Source: JAVJUV01 sp047314965 (GTDB taxonomy: Bacteria > Pseudomonadota > Alphaproteobacteria > Rhodobacterales > Rhodobacteraceae). Taken from it: a stretch of 64,000 nucleotides of DNA. How positions within the stretch are numbered: position 1 is the first letter of the stretch; every line of letters begins with the position of its first letter. A model generated the notes under the pieces. It saw only the letters and a program-made list of their open reading frames with translations. It was not told the origin of the DNA and searched no databases. A program made the position numbers and the translations under genes. Below are positions 61,099 through 64,000 of the stretch, in pieces. The stretch is taken from NCBI RefSeq assembly GCF_047314965.1, contig NZ_JBLBVK010000049.1, forward strand, positions 59,338 through 123,337, written 5' to 3'.

Positions 61099-61913
61099 GG
61101 TTCTGTCAGACGGATTGGCCTTGAGAATGGGAGGTCGGGTTCGTAGCGTCCGAGGATGAGCAGACCCAACCCGTTCAAGGGCTTTCGCAGCAGCCCCGAA
61201 ATTATCCGCCTGGCCGTCATGATGTACGTCCGGTTCCCGCTTTCGCTTCGCAACGTCGAGGACCTGCTTCATGAGCGGGGTGTCGATGTCTGCCATGAGA
61301 CCGTACGTTTCTGGTGGCAAAGGTTCGGTCCGATGTTCGCTGCTGAGATCCGCAAGCGGCGTGTGGCGGGTATGAAGTCGAGCCGCTGGCAGTGGCACCT
61401 CGACGAGATGTTCGTGAAGATCAACGGTGAGCGGCATTACCTCTGGCGCGCTGTGGATCACGAAGGTGAGGTGCTGGAAAGCTTCGTCACGAAGACCCGT
61501 GACAAGAGAGCTGCATTGAAATTCTTGCGAAAATCGATGAAGCGGCATGGTCAGCCTGAGGTCATCGTCACGGATCGACTTCGTTCCTACGGCGCTGCCT
61601 TGCAGGAACTTGATGCGGCGGGCCGACAGGAAACCGGCCGCTGGCTCAACAATCGCGCGGAGAACTCACACCTGCCGTTCCGACGACGCGAGCGGGCCAT
61701 GCTCCGATTTCGGCGTATGCGAAGTCTTCAAAAGTTCGCCGCCGTCCACGCCTCCGTCACCAACCACTTTAATCAGGAACGCAGCCTCTCCAGCCGACCA
61801 CTCTTCAAGCACAACCGCGCCGCCGCCCTCGCCGAATGGCGGGGTCTCTGCGCTGAATAAGGGACAGTGTATCTGTCCATGTGGAGACTAGTTCGAACGT
61901 GTCTGACACCACC
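61099..61913 (+). mobile_element. IS6-family insertion sequence, about 815 bp
   Basis: The left end GGTTCTGTCAGACGGATTGG and the right end (read inward GGTGGTGTCAGACACGTTCG) agree at 14 of 20 positions, including the block TGTCAGAC. The single transposase gene fills the element, as is typical of IS6/IS26 relatives. The eight bases outside each end (TCGCGCCT and CCGGGGCT) are not identical, so no target duplication is seen. Confidence 0.85.
61156..61860 (+). CDS. IS6-family transposase
   Basis: 234 residues, intact. MSRPNPFKGFRSSPEIIRLA opening, DDE residues in WQWHLDEMFVKING, VIVTDRLRSYGAA and NNRAENSHLPFRRRERAM, all as in IS6/IS26-type transposases. Replicative transposition by this family can delete adjacent DNA, in keeping with the cut DUF2924 gene. 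Confidence 0.96.
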   Translation: MSRPNPFKGFRSSPEIIRLAVMMYVRFPLSLRNVEDLLHERGVDVCHETVRFWWQRFGPMFAAEIRKRRVAGMKSSRWQWHLDEMFVKINGERHYLWRAVDHEGEVLESFVTKTRDKRAALKFLRKSMKRHGQPEVIVTDRLRSYGAALQELDAAGRQETGRWLNNRAENSHLPFRRRERAMLRFRRMRSLQKFAAVHASVTNHFNQERSLSSRPLFKHNRAAALAEWRGLCAE

Positions 61914-62013
61914 CCGGGGCTATCGGTTTCAGGGCCAGCCCGCCAAGGAGCGGGGCTTTCCTGCCCGTTCCGGCGCCGGTTCCTGCCAGCGCCGCATCCC
62001 CATGGCTTTGGCC

Positions 62014-63537
62014 TCAGCTTTGGGTGACGAGGAACGCGCCCGCGAAGCGCTCGCGAAGCGTGTTCTTCTGCACCTTGCCCATCGTGTTTCTCGGCAGCTC
62101 TGCGACGATCTCGAAACGACGAGGGCGCTTGAAGCCGGCCAGTTCCCGGCGCGCCACGGTTTCTATTGCATCGAGGTCGATCGTTTCGCCGGCTTCGGGC
62201 ACAAGGACTGCGACAACGCTCTCGCCGAAATCCGGATGCGGGGCGCCGACGACGGCGCTTTCCTTCACGCCGGGCTGCCGGTCGAGGAAGAGTTCGATTT
62301 CCTTGGGGTAGATGTTGTAGCCGCCCGAGATGATCAGGTCCTTGCCGCGGCCCACGATATGGACGTAGCCCCGGTCATCAATCAGGGACAGATCGCCGGT
62401 GATGAAGAAGCCGTCTTCGCGAAGTTCCTCGCGCGTCTTCTCGGGCATCCGCCAGTACCCCTTGAAGACGTTGGGGCCGCGCACCCAGAGAACCCCGATT
62501 TCGCCCGGCGCAAGTTCGCTCCCGGTTTCCGGATCGCAGACCTTCACCTCGACACCAGGAAGCGGGAAACCCACCGTGCCCGCGCGACGGTCACCGTCGT
62601 AGGGGTTAGAGGTATTCATGCTGGTTTCCGTCATTCCGTAGCGCTCGAGGATCCGGTGCCCGGTACGCTCGGCGAAACGGTCGTGGGTTTCGGCCAGAAG
62701 CGGCGCCGAACCGGAGATGAAGACCCGTATGTGCGCCACGAGATCGCGGCTGAAGCGCGGCTCATCCAGAAGCCGGGTATAGAACGTCGGCACACCCATC
62801 ATCGCGGTGGCGTTCGGAAGCTGGGCCAGCACCGTTTCGGCGTCGAACTTCGGCAGGAAGATCATCGAGCCCCCGGCAAGAAGCATCACGTTCGTCGCCA
62901 CGAACAGCCCGTGGCTGTGGAAGATCGGCAGCGCGTGAAGCAGCACGTCATCGGACGTGAAACGCCACGCGTCGATCAGAGCCTCGGCATTCGAGAGAAG
63001 ATTGCGCTGGGTCAGCATCGCCCCTTTGGAGCGACCCGTGGTTCCCGAGGTGTAGAGAAGCGCCGCGAGATCGTCATCGCCCCGATCCACCTTCTGGAAC
63101 TCTGCCGGTTGCCCGGCGGCGCGTTCGGTAAGCGTTCCGCTGCCGTCGGATGCAAGCGTGAGAAGCCGGGCGCCGGCCGCCCGCGCGATGGGCTCAAGCT
63201 CTTCGGCCTCGCCGGGATCGCAGACGAAGATCGCGGCCTGGCTGTCCTTGACAAAATAGTCGAGTTCCGCGGGAGTGTAGGCCGTGTTCAGCGGAAGAAA
63301 GACGATGCCCGCCATGATGCAGGCGGCGTAGAGCGCAAGAGCGTCGGGCGACTTGTTGACGTGGACCGCGACGCGGTCGCCCGGCCCGGCGCCCTCGGAT
63401 ACGAGCGTGTTGGCAATTCGCCCCGCATTCTCGAGGAACGACGCATACGAGATGGTGTTTCCGTCGGACAGGCGAAGGAAGACGGCTTCCTTCCCCTCGT
63501 GCGGCGCGAAGAGACGATCATAGAGCGGATTGGTCAT
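62014..63537 (-). CDS. matB: Malonyl-CoA (methylmalonyl-CoA) synthetase
   Basis: 507 residues of the acyl-adenylate-forming superfamily. The P loop is LLYTSGTTGRSKGAML; GYGMTET-like motif reads ERYGMTETSMNTSNPYDGDR, and the malonate-selective Arg context fits MatB. The final motif contains the catalytic Lys in PRNTMGKVQKNTLRE. It activates malonate with CoA and ATP. The expected partner, malonyl-CoA decarboxylase, is not next to it; the IS6 element lies downstream and a regulator fragment upstream. Confidence 0.92.
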   Translation of the reverse strand: MTNPLYDRLFAPHEGKEAVFLRLSDGNTISYASFLENAGRIANTLVSEGAGPGDRVAVHVNKSPDALALYAACIMAGIVFLPLNTAYTPAELDYFVKDSQAAIFVCDPGEAEELEPIARAAGARLLTLASDGSGTLTERAAGQPAEFQKVDRGDDDLAALLYTSGTTGRSKGAMLTQRNLLSNAEALIDAWRFTSDDVLLHALPIFHSHGLFVATNVMLLAGGSMIFLPKFDAETVLAQLPNATAMMGVPTFYTRLLDEPRFSRDLVAHIRVFISGSAPLLAETHDRFAERTGHRILERYGMTETSMNTSNPYDGDRRAGTVGFPLPGVEVKVCDPETGSELAPGEIGVLWVRGPNVFKGYWRMPEKTREELREDGFFITGDLSLIDDRGYVHIVGRGKDLIISGGYNIYPKEIELFLDRQPGVKESAVVGAPHPDFGESVVAVLVPEAGETIDLDAIETVARRELAGFKRPRRFEIVAELPRNTMGKVQKNTLRERFAGAFLVTQS

Positions 63538-63579
63538 GCGACTTGGCCTTCGTATCTTGTTCGGATCGGCGGCAACGGG

Positions 63580-63861
63580 TCAGAGCGCCGCCTGCTCCTT
63601 CTGGTCGACTATCTTCATGTAACGCCCGAAGCCGGCCACGATGTGAGCATTCGCCGCTTTCCAGGCGGCTTCGGGATCGGCGGCCGCCACGGCGTCGCAG
63701 ATTGCCTCGTGCTCGTCGATCGAGCGCGCGATGTTGGTGGAGATGGACAAGCCCTTCTGGCGGAACAGATGCATCCCCTTGACCAGGTTCTCGTAGATCA
63801 CCATCGCCTTCGGATTGCCCGCACCGTTCATGAGCAGATCATGAAACTCGATGTTCAGCAT
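63580..63861 (-). pseudogene. GntR-family regulator, FCD domain fragment
   Basis: 93 residues, MLNIEFHDLLMNGAGNPKAM to the end, contain the FCD ligand-binding helices (EHEAICDAVAAADPEAAWKAANAHI). The N-terminal DNA-binding half is missing because an IS3-family element starts at the upstream edge. It lies 42 bases before matB on the same strand, so the intact gene may have been the local matR-like regulator. That is inference. Confidence 0.78.
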
Positions 63862-64000
63862 GTCTAGCCCCCTGTGTATGGGCCACTGATCAGGGGTTTC
63901 TCTAATAGGGTTTCAGGAACGGGCGGGCGCATGTTGAGTGCCTGATGCGGCCGGGTGTGATTGTACTGCCTGAGCCAGTGATTGATGACGATCTGAGCTT
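63861..64000 (-). mobile_element. IS3-family element, one end, continues past the window
   Basis: The end is near 63861, where TGTCTAGCC begins; the transposase stop lies almost at the edge, as in IS3 elements. The rest of the element is outside. It cuts the regulator fragment. The exact terminal base needs the other end. Confidence 0.7.
63864..64000 (-). CDS. IS3-family transposase OrfB, C-terminal end (partial)
   Basis: Read on the minus strand the last 45 residues contain INHWLRQYNHTRPHQALNMR and PPVPETLLEKP, the C-terminal integrase-core end (Y-N-x-x-R-P-H-x-A-L) of IS3-type OrfB. The rest lies beyond the window. Confidence 0.9.
   Translation of the reverse strand, partial: AQIVINHWLRQYNHTRPHQALNMRPPVPETLLEKPLISGPYTGG

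Noticed and set aside
59985..61124. 379-codon plus-strand frame opposite the recombinase
   Set aside because: Shadow of the serine recombinase gene; no recognisable protein.
61867..63867. 666-codon plus-strand frame opposite matB
   Set aside because: Antisense to an intact acyl-CoA synthetase with all motifs; starts inside the IS6 end.

Overview
The window looks like chromosomal DNA of a marine-type alphaproteobacterium of the Rhodobacteraceae (Roseobacter/Rhodobacter group). It is GC-rich, with short intergenic gaps and many ATGA/GTGA/TGATG translational overlaps. Gene neighbourhoods typical of that family include purH-lspA-DUF3035-two M16 peptidases, rbfA-truB, rpsO-pnp, ccoGHIS, glnBA and the tellurite locus trgA-trgB-cysK. 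Identifications come from reading the protein sequences and motifs; no database search was run.

Layout. 0-11 kb: end of a PiT phosphate transporter; argH followed by two tiny lipoprotein genes and a DUF2834 gene in one coupled chain; a TlpA-like thioredoxin; a SUV3-type helicase overlapping an S4-domain gene; ferredoxin fdxA; carD; an ankyrin protein; a tandem universal stress protein; a sugar-nucleotide-type epimerase. 11-20 kb (minus strand): rsmB, heparinase-like gene, purH, lspA, DUF3035 lipoprotein and an active/inactive M16 peptidase pair. 20-37 kb: dapB, then rbfA, a phosphodiester-glycosidase-like gene, truB, DUF1643, a pair of putative envelope lipoprotein enzymes (YiiX-like and phospholipase D-like), rpsO, a THUMP methyltransferase, pnp, rpmJ, tRNA-Val, an N-formylglutamate amidohydrolase-like gene and a Do/DegP protease.

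37-49.8 kb: ccoG-fixH-ccoI-ccoS, the maturation genes of cbb3 oxidase, are present behind an FNR box, but ccoNOQP is not next to them. Upstream lies an accessory block bounded by two ~205-bp direct repeats (41668-41873 and 45803-46008). It carries a deaminase, a small oxidase-like membrane protein with a perfect FNR box, a DUF1330 protein and an acyltransferase. Beyond the second repeat is the most notable locus: a three-gene toxin / Xre antitoxin / SecB-like chaperone (TAC) operon with a palindromic operator and its own terminator. Then come glnA and glnB.

49.8-58.8 kb (plus strand): nnr, cyclopropane-fatty-acyl synthase, trgA, trgB, cysK, an MscS-type channel and an alanyl-tRNA editing protein, then tRNA-Ser(GGA). 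58.8-64 kb is a mobile, decaying region: a cluster of CAGGGAA motifs beside the tRNA, a large serine recombinase, a DUF2924 gene cut by an IS6-family element, a malonyl-CoA synthetase gene, a regulator fragment, and the end of an IS3-family element at the window edge.
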